DNA from: Hofstenia miamia
Taxonomy: Eukaryota > Xenacoelomorpha > Acoela
Reading direction: 5' to 3'
Assembly: GCA_004352715.1 (NCBI GenBank)
Contig: SCFE01000045.1
Coordinates: 510,090 to 574,089 of the forward strand
Length of the DNA stretch: 64,000 nt
Positions within the stretch are counted from its first letter, which is position 1, and each line of letters starts with the position of its first letter. Position numbers and translations under genes: made by a program. The notes beneath the pieces were generated by a model. It saw only the letters and a program-made list of their open reading frames with translations. It was not told the origin of the DNA and searched no databases. Positions 36,491-46,860 of the stretch are shown here, in pieces.

Positions 36491-37130
36491 CAGCTAAGTT
36501 ATCGTGTTGGCGATTAAGATGTGCATAGTGGGGCTACACGGCGACATGCCGCCGTACGGCAGTGGTTAGCAAAATGATCATTATGGTATACCGCGGGGTG
36601 ACAAAACATGAGGTGGCAACGTCGGCTAAAAACAGTTGATTATATACGAATTGAAGGAAAAATCATTATTAAAAATACCAATACTGAGTATTATATTAAA
36701 ATATAATTCGAAATATTACTAGAATATGTAATTTTAATGAATGCTGTGTCAAAATAATGCTGCGGTGCAGTAAATTTTACAAAGTGTCTTCCGCACACAT
36801 CTCTAGTTTTCGGGTTGTAGTAGAGGCCTTTACATTATTTGGCTAACCGAGGAGATAATAACCAATCTAGATTTCCGATGCATTATGTTATATCCTTTTT
36901 TTACTTCCAGTCACTGGTATCTCCAAGTAGGTTCTATAGTGCTTATAGTATTGCTTCTATTATAATACTACCTGTGAGCTGAGAATTAGGTTTATTTCTA
37001 CAATCACGATTACAATCGTGATATACTGTAAAAGCACTTGACAAAGACGAAGAAGGGTTCCCCGTTTGGACTATGGCCACGATGCAATGCTTAAAAAGAC
37101 TATTGTTATTACATTATTACTCTGAGCGGT

Positions 37131-37166
37131 TGTGCAATATATATATATATATATATATATTGCACA
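37131..37166. repeat. Perfect hairpin built on a (TA)n core with TGTGCAAT arms
   Basis: TGTGCAAT(AT)nATTGCACA reads the same on both strands. A half of the same structure (ATATTGCACA) borders the gap at 38793, so the arm and core combination is repeated in this region. Confidence 0.7.
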
Positions 37167-37587
37167 GCAGAAATTTATATATATAGATATAAATTTCTAA
37201 AAATCTATCACCTAAAAAATTCATATACCTCCAACTTTTTTTTGTACTGGTATCTGAATTAGTTATTGAGATGCCTCTAGAATTTAGAAATACCATCCAG
37301 CCCAAAGGATTTATTAAAACATATTTTCTTGAACAAGACAGTACTCGTAAACAGCATTATCAGAATTTTTGTGTTCTCGACATTTTCTGTTCCAACATTT
37401 TATTTGATTTATAATGTAACACTGTCTTATAATGAATTAGAAGTTTATAGATATGCTTTCAATAAGAAGCCTTGAAAGGTAGTAGCATGGTTAAATTTTA
37501 AGGCCTCTTTTTTAACATATATGTCAATGATATTGCCAATTGCTTCACCCATTATAAAATTATTCAATATGCCCAGTTCTGGATTTG

Positions 37588-37614
37588 TGAGATCTCTCTC
37601 TCTCTCTCTCTCTC
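37588..37614. repeat. (TC)n microsatellite
   Basis: About 12 TC units in intron 3 of gene B. Confidence 0.9.
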
Positions 37615-38478
37615 AAGTTCACAGTTTTCTCCACATCCACACATTGCATTAATATGTATGTCAAGTAATTAGTCCATAGTAATACTGTAAATTAGCTTAT
37701 TCTGTCAGTTCAAATATTTAACTATTTTTTATTTCTGAAACTGAAATTCAAAGGCAATGATTTGAATTATCTTTTTAAGATTCACTACCGTCATGATCTA
37801 TTTTGATAGAAATAATAATTTTCTATATAATAGATTATTATAGTTATCGTAGAATCAACCCTAAATTGCCGAGACATTTCTTACAATTTGTGATGGCTTC
37901 AATACAAACAATTTCAGCGCCCATAACACTAAATAATAAAGATGTCATTATCGAAAACACAACTTGATGATGAACAGTTTCTCTTTCATTTTCTTCCCTG
38001 ATTCCCGCACGGAAGGAGCTCATTTACTCGCATCCTAGTATCCCTTGGGTAGTCCATTTACAGAAAAAAAGTAGTTGTTTCTATTGGTTGCTGACATGGC
38101 TTTTTTCCACTTTATTATCAAACATTAGAAATGAGACTAATTTGAATGTTTTTGAAAAACCAGATTTTCATTGAAAAAATTAATATTTTCATGTGCGTCA
38201 ACCACAGAAATAAATTTTATTGAAAATTTTCACAACGACGAGGAAGGATTTTACCCATAGATTCTTCCAAATTTTAGGATACCCAGAATTACCTGATAGG
38301 CTTGAAAACAGTTGTTTGAAAATGTGGAGGAAATGTACAAAATGGTGCTTAAGGTTATGCTAAAATGGTTTAGTTTTGACTATGTTAAAATTTAGGCATT
38401 AACATACTCATCTTACTATTAAATTCTAATTCCAAAATTATAATATTTTGATATTTATTGCTTCACTTCATTATTTAG

Positions 38479-38714
38479 GCACCGCATGTTTCTGTCATAA
38501 CTATTTGAATCAAAACTGGACCAAAATTTCTAATGAAGAATGTAATCTTTCGTGCAATGGGGATGCTGAGAACTCTTGTAATCCATCGTCATCGCCAGGT
38601 TCGTGTTGTGGAGGTTATTATACAGATCCTCAGCTTGCAGAATGCTACAAACCTTGTCAAATTCGTGCGTACAGTGTATACAATTCTAAAATTTCCGACA
38701 TTTACTCTTTTGAA
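38479..38714 (+). CDS. Gene B exon 4: second half of the WSC domain
   Basis: The exon joins in phase (G+GC gives Gly), reading TEG|TACFCHNYLNQNW and continuing ECNLSCNGDAENSC, CCGGYYTDPQLAECYKPC. CFC.., C...C.GD...CGG is the conserved second half of WSC domains, here with a short SSSPGSCC insertion. The exon closes with YSVYNSKISDIYSFE at the donor GAA|GTGAGT. It is separated from its first half by a 6.2-kb intron that contains a LINE and other repeats. Confidence 0.85.
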
Positions 38715-38754
38715 GTGAGTATTTGATTTCAAGCCAATTATTCATAATAGAACG

Positions 38755-38788
<34 letters not shown>

Positions 38789-38792
38789 CACA

Positions 38793-39067
38793 NNNNNNNN
38801 NNNNNNNNNNNNNNNNNNNNNNNNNNNNNNNNNNNNNNNNNNNNNNNNNNNNNNNNNNNNNNNNNNNNNNNNNNNNNNNNNNNNNNNNNNNNNNNNNNNN
38901 NNNNNNNNNNNNNNNNNNNNNNNNNNNNNNNNNNNNNNNNNNNNNNNNNNNNNNNNNNNNNNNNNNNNNNNNNNNNNNNNNNNNNNNNNNNNNNNNNNNN
39001 NNNNNNNNNNNNNNNNNNNNNNNNNNNNNNNNNNNNNNNNNNNNNNNNNNNNNNNNNNNNNNNNNNN
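38793..39067. other. Assembly gap (275 N)
   Basis: The gap lies between (TA)n tracts shortly after exon 4 of gene B. Confidence 0.95.
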
Positions 39068-39071
39068 TATA

Positions 39072-39480
39072 TATATATATACAAATTACCTTGGAATAAG
39101 ATTTACAGACAATCTTGATTTTACTGATTTCCTTAATGATAAAGTTCGCAAACTTGCTAGGTTTAAATCAACCATAGCTGTTACCAGAATTGTTTTTACG
39201 AAAACATTCTTTATCAATTATTATCGCATACATTTATACAGAATAATCAGATACGGATCACAACTTGCTTTAAGAGAATACATAACTAAGTAGAAAAAAA
39301 TTGATAAATTATCAAATTGGGCTATAGAAAAAACTACAAATGTTCTTAGGTTTACATATGTCACAAAATTCTATCAGAGACTTTGAAATTTTGAGACAGA
39401 CAAGATATCTCTTGTACATCTCATTTATTTATTTTATAAATTCACTGTTAGGGAAAATTTTTATATTTTAAAATGATATA
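39072..39480 (+). mobile_element. LINE relic: reverse-transcriptase thumb/C-terminal fragment
   Basis: The plus strand starts NYLGIRFTDNLDFTDFLNDK and continues VRKLARFKSTIAVTRI, then LYRIIRYGSQLALREY. These match the conserved YLG...D..F..H.......A..K....R and Y...I...L.YG...W sequence that follows the catalytic box in LINE reverse transcriptases. Stops appear after about 70 codons. A Leu-rich tail (LVHLIYLFYKFTVRENFYIL) fits the C-terminal region. It is not from the same family as the (TAG)n LINE. Its 5' side runs into the gap at 39067. Confidence 0.6.
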
Positions 39481-39739
39481 CGTTTCCATTTAAAATTTTA
39501 CCCAAGATTGAAAACATTTACTAGGATATCTTTAATGAAATGCCCCTTCATTTGCGATCATCTTCAATTTCGAAAAAAATAAAAAAAGGAGATTAAGAAA
39601 TTTTCTAAGCAATCTAGCATAATCCACTTAATCAAAGATATTTAAGAAATCAGTGCAAAGGATAATAGAAGGATTTTTGTCATCATACTTAGAATGAAAA
39701 AATGAATTTAATTGCAATGTTTGATCTTTATTTGATAAA

Positions 39740-40250
39740 ACTAAGTTGAGGGAAAGATAAGGCACACACAACTATTGGGCGTAAAGTTTTGAAGATTAGT
39801 CCTTTAAACACTAATGAGATGCTTTGCAAAATGCTAATGGGATGATAATTCTTAATGTTAGGTTTATCACCAGATTTTAAGTTACGTGTATTAAAAAATT
39901 TTCTAACAATCTGGAAATCTTGTTTTCAACAAGAAACTTTGAATCCCATCCGAGCCACACCCAAAAGATGAACAGTTTGATAACATTTCATTGACCATTT
40001 CCAAAGAAATATTTATTTCTTTGCAAATTGAATTGGAATTATTCTTCAATATGGCTAAGTGGACTAAAAATATAACAAAAATATTCATTGATCTTAGTAG
40101 CAGTTTCATAGCTGAATGAACAGGTGAAATCCGATTAATATATTTGATTGGAAGCTGGAATGACTTGAATAAGTGCCAAATTTTTATTAAATAAATTTAT
40201 TAAATTTATTAAATAAGTGAACCGAATGTGAAGAAAAATAGGTGGGTAAT
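39740..40250 (-). mobile_element. LINE relic: reverse-transcriptase N-terminal fragment
   Basis: Reading the minus strand, the frame at 40109-39903 ends with LSNCSSFGCGSDGIQSFLLK, the S.G.DGI...LL entry motif of LINE reverse transcriptases. After a frame change it continues NLKSGDKPNIKNYHPISILQ, the KSGD....NYRPIS motif, at about 39890-39800. It lies tail-to-tail with the plus-strand relic at 39072-39480. The two may be one rearranged insertion or two independent ones. Confidence 0.65.
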
Positions 40251-41433
40251 ATTCTACGAACATGTCTTCTCTTTGGTACACATATATCAAAAATATATTT
40301 TATACTGTTTTACCAACTGTATAAAAAAAAGTCTAGTTGCAGAGTTACATTTAAGTTTTTCCAACATGTAGGGTTATTGCAATTGATAAGCGGCAGCAGA
40401 TCAATATTATCCTTAAGTTGCATTTGTAGACGAGAGCGATCAGAGAAACTATTACCATTGTTTACTAAATTACTTGGGTGTTGTTTTGATTAGCTAACAC
40501 CAGATATAAGATTTTACCAGAAATACGGGTAAAAAAAATCAATAATCTGAAATTTGTGGGAAGAACTCAGATAATGAATTAAGCTCATTTAGGGATATTA
40601 AGACCCCCATAAATTAAGAAATGCTGACTAAGCGTTTTCATCATCTAATTTTACACAAGTAATCAAACACTGAAATTGCTTCTACCGGAATAGTAGTATT
40701 CATACGATATTATTGCTTGTCGAAGGGGGTTATAGATATGTACAAATCACAAACAATGCTTCTGCTAAAAGGTCAATAATAACACGGAACGCACAAGCAA
40801 ATTTAGTTCAATTACCAAAAGGTATCGCATTGCTTTTTAGATCAGAGTAGGTTGCAATTTGACATCCACCATGCTGATGAATTTCTCTGAGAAAGTCAAA
40901 GCATGTTTCAGTTAAGCAAAAAACTAGGCATTGGAATTTAAGTACAAAACAAAAATTTTTTTACATTTTACGGGTTATTTAAGCTATGACAGTGTGTATA
41001 AAGAACGATAATTCCATTTGGACATTATTGGTCAACCAATATTTACTTTTCCTTCATTATTGTTCGAGTTTTCAAAATCTTATGTATTTTTTATCAATTC
41101 CACGTTGAATAAGTTCGTTTCGTTTGCGTAGTTATCTTTCTCCTTTTTGTGTCACTGGGACTAAGATCAGGAAATACAGCATCTAGTCTTTTGGACAAGA
41201 TAACTTTGTGGAATTAGATAATATTAATCGCTTATTATCCACTGTGTTTCAACATCAAATATCAACTGCCTAACTTTCTCTTTGTTGTACTTGTGTGAAA
41301 TTTTTTTGTTATTTTTTGAGCTTTGACCTTGAAAGTGTACTTAATATATATTTCGGTGTTGCGTATTTTATTTTTGAAAAATAAATTAACATTATTCATT
41401 GAATCATTTCAAAATTCATTCATTCATTTTTAG

Positions 41434-41499
41434 AAATGCGAGTTTAATCAAAATTATGATAATGGCTACCATTATTACGTCAAACTGCCTGACCTTGAG
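41434..41499 (+). CDS. Gene B exon 5 (short, non-canonical donor)
   Basis: After the acceptor ATTCATTTTTAG a 22-codon stretch reads KCEFNQNYDNGYHYYVKLPD followed by LE, in phase 0 on both sides. It joins smoothly to exon 6 (LE|VQAVSQSV). The problem is the 3' boundary: the sequence is GAG|TAATAG, so the intron would begin with TA, or with GT only if the exon stopped one base earlier and the reading frame broke. A missing G in the assembly would restore GAG|GTAATAG. The exon is kept because of its acceptor, its phase and its polar, protein-like content. Confidence 0.5.
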
Positions 41500-41571
41500 T
41501 AATAGTGCTTAATGAGTTTTTTCAAATTCAATGAATATTCTTTTGCTTGTGTTATATACATATATATATAT

Positions 41572-42069
41572 NNNNNNNNNNNNNNNNNNNNNNNNNNNNN
41601 NNNNNNNNNNNNNNNNNNNNNNNNNNNNNNNNNNNNNNNNNNNNNNNNNNNNNNNNNNNNNNNNNNNNNNNNNNNNNNNNNNNNNNNNNNNNNNNNNNNN
41701 NNNNNNNNNNNNNNNNNNNNNNNNNNNNNNNNNNNNNNNNNNNNNNNNNNNNNNNNNNNNNNNNNNNNNNNNNNNNNNNNNNNNNNNNNNNNNNNNNNNN
41801 NNNNNNNNNNNNNNNNNNNNNNNNNNNNNNNNNNNNNNNNNNNNNNNNNNNNNNNNNNNNNNNNNNNNNNNNNNNNNNNNNNNNNNNNNNNNNNNNNNNN
41901 NNNNNNNNNNNNNNNNNNNNNNNNNNNNNNNNNNNNNNNNNNNNNNNNNNNNNNNNNNNNNNNNNNNNNNNNNNNNNNNNNNNNNNNNNNNNNNNNNNNN
42001 NNNNNNNNNNNNNNNNNNNNNNNNNNNNNNNNNNNNNNNNNNNNNNNNNNNNNNNNNNNNNNNNNNNNN
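41572..42069. other. Assembly gap (498 N)
   Basis: The gap lies within (TA)n between exons 5 and 6 of gene B. Confidence 0.95.
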
Positions 42070-42102
<33 letters not shown>

Positions 42103-42104
42103 TA

Positions 42105-42367
42105 CAGGCGCATACCTAGGGGGTCGTTGGGTGCGAACGACCCCCCTTTTTAAATGATCTGCCCTTTTGGTAAACCATATTTGTTATTCCACGTGCTTGG
42201 TGTTATAAAATGTGCATATTTTATATTATATTTATTACATTACTGAACCATGATTGTTAATATATACATCACTAGAAAAATAACTTTTTCATTTTTTGTA
42301 AAAAAAGAATAGAAATGCCCTTTTCAGAAAAATCCGACCCCCTTATAAATTGCTAGGTACGCGCCTG
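42105..42367. mobile_element. MITE with CAGGCGC.TACCTAG inverted ends
   Basis: It starts CAGGCGCATACCTAGG at 42105 and ends with the inverted CAGGCGCGTACCTAG at 42367, over 263 bp, and sits inside TA-rich sequence. The subterminal GGGGTCGTTGGG..GACCCCCC block forms a hairpin (TGCGAACGACCCCC pairing with GGGGGTCGTT). The ends are close to those of the element at 19819-20193, so the two belong to related families. Confidence 0.7.
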
Positions 42368-42910
42368 ATATATATAATTATATATATACAAATATTATAT
42401 TATTAATTATATATATCCAAATAATATATTTGTATAATGTATATTAGTTTGTAGAAATACTTGTTTATTTTGAGGAAATAAATATGCTTTTACTTTAGAT
42501 TCGTGCCCAATTGCTTAAATCGAGCTCTATGATTTTGAGATATTCTTACCTATAACAAGTTATCATTTGTCAGGCCATTCCCAAGCTAATTTCTTCAAAA
42601 TAATACATTGAATAAATAATCGACTATCAACCATAATCAAATGCCAATGGAAAACGATAACCAAGACCGAGCCAACATGTAAAAAATTACCAAGTCCACA
42701 ACGCTTAATTTATAAAACATCAAATTCTATGACGAAGTCGTTAAAATGATTACGTAGATGTCATCATGTGGAGAACCCTAGAAAGTCATTTTATGTAGCT
42801 ACAAATTTTCAAAAAATAGACGATGAATTGAGAAACATTTAATGTTTTTAGGGAGCACACATCTTTTTTATCTACTTCTCCTCTTGTTAACTAAGGATTA
42901 CCTTATTTAG

Positions 42911-43171
42911 GTTCAAGCAGTTTCGCAAAGTGTTGATGAGGAATATATCCTCAAAGGTTCCACTGTCACTCTACAACCGAACAATCTCAAAATGAGCAAT
43001 CCAGCCTTACAAGGCCTGATTTATTATATGATATCACCAGATGGCATTGATGCCTATTCAAACCCACGCAGAACTGGTGTATTTCATTGGAAAGTTTTGG
43101 AAACTGGAAGCCTTTCGTTCATTCTGCAAACTGCGTCCGTTAATCCAAAATCTGCAAGCGTAACTGTACAA
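42911..43171 (+). CDS. Gene B exon 6: PKD-like repeat
   Basis: The exon of 87 codons has phase 0 at both ends (TTATTTAG / CAA|GTAAGT). It contains YILKGSTVTLQPN, GLIYYMISPDG, and the closing strand pattern VFHWKVLETGSLSFILQTAS, NPKSASVTVQ. That ending (V.H....G.....L.A.N....S..V.V) is the signature of PKD/Ig-like repeats in polycystin-1 proteins, leading directly into the linker strand at the start of exon 7. Confidence 0.75.
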
Positions 43172-43528
43172 GTAAGTAACTCAATTATCAGCTGCTTAAA
43201 ATTCTGCTACTGTGTAAACAGCAGAAACCAAGAGTCAAAATTCTTAAGCAAATACACAATTTTCAAATTTTGTTTTCTTACTTTCAACATTTTCATTAAT
43301 TGATTGTGCAACAAATAAACTATGCATTGAAATTATGCCTTAAGTTTGTTCAAAATTGATAATTTTCAAAAAATATAGTAGAAATCTTGCATTGCAATCT
43401 TCTATTTTACTTCAGATTTTGTTAATTCTCACATTTAAATGTTAATATTCTCTTAATATAAACTTACTAATGATATCACCGCCTAAAATTATATTTTGTT
43501 TCGACAAACTGAAAATACTAACATTTTA

Positions 43529-43707
43529 NNNNNNNNNNNNNNNNNNNNNNNNNNNNNNNNNNNNNNNNNNNNNNNNNNNNNNNNNNNNNNNNNNNNNNNN
43601 NNNNNNNNNNNNNNNNNNNNNNNNNNNNNNNNNNNNNNNNNNNNNNNNNNNNNNNNNNNNNNNNNNNNNNNNNNNNNNNNNNNNNNNNNNNNNNNNNNNN
43701 NNNNNNN
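43529..43707. other. Assembly gap (179 N)
   Basis: The gap is next to the left (TA)n flank of the Tc1-like element. Confidence 0.95.
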
Positions 43708-43738
<31 letters not shown>

Positions 43739-43741
<3 letters not shown>

Positions 43742-45063
43742 TACTGGCCAAAAGTTTAGGAACACTTACCAAATTGAGAAATTTTTTAATTTTGCAGTAT
43801 AAAACGTAATGTAGAAACAATATAAGAGCACAATGTAGAAACACTATGATAACACTGTGTAGAAAGTAAATAGTTAATTCAGAAAAACTCACTAATATTT
43901 TGTATGTCCGCCATTATTGGCCAAACAGCAGCAATACGATTTAACATTGACTCAACCAGCTTTCTACAATAATCATCAGTAATCTCTGTGCACCATACCA
44001 CTTTAATTTGCTCCTTCAGAGCGTCGAGTGATATGCTTTGGCGCTTCCTCAGACAGTTTTTGATATGATGCCAGCAATTTTCTATGACATTGAGGTCTGG
44101 GGAGTTTCCCGGCAAGTTCTCAAGCAGCCTAAAGTCTTGTGATGCAATACAGTTTCACAACTTTGCCGCTGTGGCAAGGAGCACCATCTTATTGTAGTAC
44201 AGATGTTCCGCGAACCTGCATAAACATGGGAACTTTCTCCTGAATTAATTTGAGATAGGCCTTGCCAAGGCTGTCTCGTTGTGAGGAACAAAATTCAGAT
44301 CAGCACCCCCATTCGCAGTTATAGCACGCCAAATTATCTCAGATGGTGCTGAGCGGACAGTTTGTTGCGTTTAACGTGTTTTGAATCTCTGGGTTCTTGG
44401 TTGTCGAACGTGTGGCCGGTATGATGCAAATCGTGGATTCGTCACTAAACATTACTTGATGCCACATCTCAGGGGTGTAGTGTTGGTATTGCCTGCAGAA
44501 GCGCAACCGGTCTCGAATGTTCTTTGAAGACAAAGGTAGTATTCAATCGACGCCTAATGGTGCGTGTTGATACATTCTGCACTACCGCACCTAGATTTGC
44601 TTTGACTTCAGAAGATGAAGAAAATGGTTGATTTAAGACGTAGTGGTGAATGAGACGGTCAGTCTGAGGGGTTTTCGCTATTGGTCTTCTAGACTGCTTG
44701 CGAGAGAAAAAATTTTGCAGTTGTTGATAGCGAGTAACACTTCTAGATTCCGAAGATACTGACAGGCCCATTCTAACAGCTATAGCGCGATAACTGTACC
44801 CCTCCTCGTACAAGTTATGAATTTGAGCACGCTTTGTTGGTGAAATTTCATTACCACAGCCAATATTTCAAACTGTAATGATAGTGTTTTTTTCAGTGAA
44901 AATGTATTGTGTGTAAATCTAAAGTTGTGTTAATTTGATTGGCTAAATGAGTCTGTTGTAAATTCTAAGAAAAAATTGGGAATTCCAGGAATTTTAAAAA
45001 GATTCCAAGAAATAGCATAAAATACGCTTTAGACAGGTTACTGTTCCCAAACTTTTGGCCAGT
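43739..45063 (-). mobile_element. Tc1-like DNA transposon inserted in (TA)n
   Basis: The inverted ends share ACTGGCCAAAAGTTT.GGAA (left 43739-43768, right 45034-45063), and (TA)n tracts lie immediately outside both, as expected for an element that targets TA. Between them, on the minus strand (44862-43879), is a broken transposase. It has an N-terminal helix-turn-helix (ISPTKRAQI, EEGYSYRAIAVRMGLSVSS, TPQTDRLIHHYV), then MWHQVMFSDES (first catalytic Asp), a frameshifted middle, and LPGNSPDLNVIENCWHHIK (third catalytic segment). At least two frame changes and a lost start codon make it non-autonomous. The right TIR has TATA where the left has CAGT at its tip. Confidence 0.9.
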
Positions 45064-45076
45064 TATATATATATAT

Positions 45077-45278
45077 NNNNNNNNNNNNNNNNNNNNNNNN
45101 NNNNNNNNNNNNNNNNNNNNNNNNNNNNNNNNNNNNNNNNNNNNNNNNNNNNNNNNNNNNNNNNNNNNNNNNNNNNNNNNNNNNNNNNNNNNNNNNNNNN
45201 NNNNNNNNNNNNNNNNNNNNNNNNNNNNNNNNNNNNNNNNNNNNNNNNNNNNNNNNNNNNNNNNNNNNNNNNNNNNNN
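45077..45278. other. Assembly gap (202 N)
   Basis: The gap lies within (TA)n immediately right of the Tc1-like element. The two gaps on either side of this element suggest the microsatellite, not the element, broke the assembly. Confidence 0.95.
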
Positions 45279-45329
<51 letters not shown>

Positions 45330-45435
45330 ATATATAATGCAATAGTAATATTTGCTAAAAACAATAATGAAATAAACATAGTTTTAACGTATTTCTGGTA
45401 AAAGTTGCTCTAAAAAACACTGCATTGAAATATTC

Positions 45436-46860
45436 TTATTCTTTATATGTTATAGATGTACATTGATGATAATCATTTACAACATTCTTTGGAAAACAAT
45501 TAAAAAATATATTTAACCGAAGGTTTTTAATTTCATGACAAATTTTACATCTGCTGCAGATATTAATTTTGTAAATGAATTCCTTAAAGCTTGAGAAACT
45601 GAATTTATGGCTTGATTCTTTAAAAAAACGACAAATTGTCTTATTTGAAATGCACGGTTTCTCAAAATGTTTGTAACCAAAAGTTGCCACAGAAAAAGTA
45701 TAAACACTAGGCTTACATAATCCTCCATTATTAAAACTATGTTGAAAACATTTGAAATATGTTCTTTAGTTGATGCATTAAAATCCAGAAATACCTCTGA
45801 AGAAAGTAGAAATTCAGGATAATATTTACATTTATTGGTTAAATAATATCATCCATTCACATAATAAAGAGACCCCAAATTTTCATCCTTATTAATGACA
45901 TTATCAATGTTGTAGTAAATATCTGATAACCAAGTAAGATGAAACTTTGCCATCAGCTAAAGAACATATAGGCGACAATATAAATTCACACAAGTGATTA
46001 TTTTGCAAGAGAAACTAGGTAGACTTTTTTTGCATCAAAGCCCTTTAGCATAATCATAATTATCTGCACTATTAATTCGTCTATGGGATCTAAGCCTACT
46101 TTGGAAAAATTTGAAAAATATAATGAAGTCATAACAAATTGAATTTCGTTTTCATCCAGTATATTCTTAATTATATCACAGAGAACTGATGAAATAACTA
46201 TATATACATTAAATTTCTAATTTTAAAAGTCTCTCTCCATGATTGAACACAGTTACAAGATTCTTGAAGGAACATAGTTTTCCATCTACTGGAACAAATT
46301 TAGTCTTTTAGTAACACGTTTAACATTCACAATGCGCCAATATTTAGACAGCAATTCAAGACAATCAGATTTATCTTTAAAATTTAAAGGTAATACCTTA
46401 GAATTGATATATGACAGAAGATGTTTAAAATCTGTAATAGAGTTCTCGTCTTGAAAATGGATACTAAGTTAGAAATTATAGAGAATGATGTTGAATGAAT
46501 TCTAATTGCAGGAAGAGAGTTTTTTTATAATAATAAGGCACATTTGAAGACATGCATAGTGTAGCACCATAATTAAGTCTTCTTTTCTTAATTTATTCCT
46601 CTAAATGTCCTTTTTCTTTTTATTGCATAATGTAAATAAAATTGGCGTGCTAAAATGTAGAGTAAAAACTATAGTGCATTTACTTGGCACAAAAGTATGT
46701 CTTGTGTAGCTGCATAATCTTAGCTCGCAACCATTTCTGCTTAAGTATATCATCTTGTGAAAATCTAAGTGTAGTAAATTCAATTTCTCTTCTTTATGTT
46801 GAGATGTACTGCTATGATTAGCTTTGCTATAAGGTACACAACACGTGTTAGACATTATAA
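45436..46860 (-). mobile_element. Decayed THAP/P-element-like transposase
   Basis: Minus-strand pieces lie in the expected order. At about 46855 a frame begins MSNTCCVPYSKANHSSTSQH, like the start of a THAP zinc finger (CxVPxC..N) with its second Cys changed to Ser. At 46430-46320 another reads ITDFKHLLSYINSK, then CLELLSKYWRIVNVKRVTK, which resembles the F...++..+WDI+N segment of P-element/THAP9-type transposases. At 45735-45436 a third reads NNGGLCKPSVYTFSVATFGY, similar to the NRGGL..PS segment near their C-terminus. Many stops separate the pieces. The order and orientation support one dead element, but each match alone is weak. Confidence 0.5.
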
